NCBI GenBank assembly: GCA_003978135.1
Contig: QOAL01000079.1
Span: 1 to 5,954 of the forward strand
Direction: 5' to 3'
Source: Thermodesulfatator sp.
GTDB taxonomy: Bacteria; Desulfobacterota; Dissulfuribacteria; Dissulfuribacterales; QOAL01
DNA: 5,954 bases
Below, piece by piece: positions 5,423 through 5,954 of this stretch; the stretch's first letter is position 1, and every line of letters begins with the position of its first letter. Under the pieces are notes generated by a model. The model was not told the DNA's origin. It searched no databases and worked only from the letters and a program-made list of their open reading frames with translations. The translations under genes and the position numbers were made by a program.

Positions 5423-5954
5423 ATGCCAGATCGTGCCGACATAGACATCCAGTCTATTCCCATGGGTCCAGGCCATCCTGTTGAGGAAAAACTCAGATGG
5501 GCTCACCTGCTGCATGATTTCCTCGGTGCAAAGATGAAAAAGGACAGGATAATAAAGGAATTGCTTGAGGATTACAGGGAGAAAATTGCTGCCACATGGC
5601 TTGCCATGGATCAACACGGTATCACGGAAGAATGTACAATATGTGCCATGCAGGATGGCGGCAGCTGCTGCGGCCAGGGCATTGAAAACAAATTTGACGT
5701 TATAACCCTGCTGGTCAACCTTTTAATGGAGACAAAACTGCCTGACAAACCATGGGACCCCACAGGATGTTGGTTTCTTGGTGAAAGGGGCTGTCTTTTG
5801 ACGGCAAGACATGTGATCTGTGTAAATTTCATCTGCAAGAGGCTTTATGCAGCCGTGCCTAAACAGGACATCCAGAAGGTACAACAGGCAATGCAGGCTG
5901 AAACAGATTCGGGCTTTCTCCTGGAAGAATACCTCAAGAGCTGGCTTATAAGAT
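5423..5954 (+). CDS. Cysteine-rich protein, probable distant YkgJ-like metal-binding family (3' end missing)
   Basis: The frame is open from ATG 5423 to the window edge (177 residues), so the gene is truncated by the window. An in-frame TGA at 5411 leaves no earlier start; ATG 5462 is possible but has no ribosome site. The N-terminal part is charged and helical (KKDRIIKELLEDYREKIAATW, 39-59). Eight cysteines follow in two groups: C71-x2-C74-x7-C82-C83, then C116, C124, C133 and C138 within GCWFLGERGCLLTARHVICV. The second half resembles the CPFL...GC...R...C...F pattern of YkgJ-type cysteine-cluster proteins, but spacing in the first group differs from CxxxCxxCC. Metal or iron-sulfur binding is likely by inference; the function is unknown. 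It is divergent from purM and has no signal peptide. Long opposite-strand frames here are shadows. Confidence 0.75.
   Translation, partial: MPDRADIDIQSIPMGPGHPVEEKLRWAHLLHDFLGAKMKKDRIIKELLEDYREKIAATWLAMDQHGITEECTICAMQDGGSCCGQGIENKFDVITLLVNLLMETKLPDKPWDPTGCWFLGERGCLLTARHVICVNFICKRLYAAVPKQDIQKVQQAMQAETDSGFLLEEYLKSWLIR

Noticed and set aside
5339..5838. Two minus-strand frames (5339-5617 and 5611-5838) in the right-hand region
   Set aside because: The forward frame from 5423 carries a coherent cysteine-cluster protein and stays open to the window edge; the reverse frames have no recognisable features.

Overview
The window is a compact stretch of bacterial chromosome with moderate GC content. 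It carries eight recognisable protein genes, a short tail of a ninth, and one intergenic repeat element. The mix suggests an anaerobic Desulfobacterota (former Deltaproteobacteria) genome, perhaps a sulfate reducer. The clues are a stand-alone Smr protein of the DLHTFRP type, an NrfJ-like plus OB-fold periplasmic protein, cysteine-cluster proteins, and an intergenic repeat that I recall from Desulfobacterales. This assignment is an inference from recalled family patterns, not the result of a search.

Layout: 1-68 holds the last codons of an unidentified + strand gene. 101-394 is a small Smr-domain protein, followed 33 bp later by a 262-residue exported or lipid-anchored protein (428-1216). That block ends in a strong symmetric terminator (1223-1261). 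A YkgJ-type cysteine-cluster protein follows (1318-1974) after a very short leader. Next is a roughly 150 bp imperfect palindrome (2005-2155) with 16 bp terminal inverted repeats, lying between convergent genes. ftsY (SRP receptor) runs leftward (3304-2189). It is divergent from an HU/IHF-family gene (3435-3722), and candidate promoters for the two overlap in the shared spacer. The HU gene converges on a leftward pair, purM (5180-4107) and a DUF523 gene (4123-3719); the HU and DUF523 stop codons overlap. A divergent spacer (5181-5422) with repeats and a hairpin separates purM from a second cysteine-rich protein that starts at 5423 and runs off the window.

The genes do not form one pathway. 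They are housekeeping functions (protein targeting, purine synthesis, nucleoid structure) interleaved with small metal-binding-type proteins of unknown role. No defence system, prophage, CRISPR array or RNA gene is visible. The most unusual item is the palindromic repeat element. Secondary points are the DUF523 gene, with a TTG start inside purM and a shortened family loop, and the eight-cysteine protein at the right edge.
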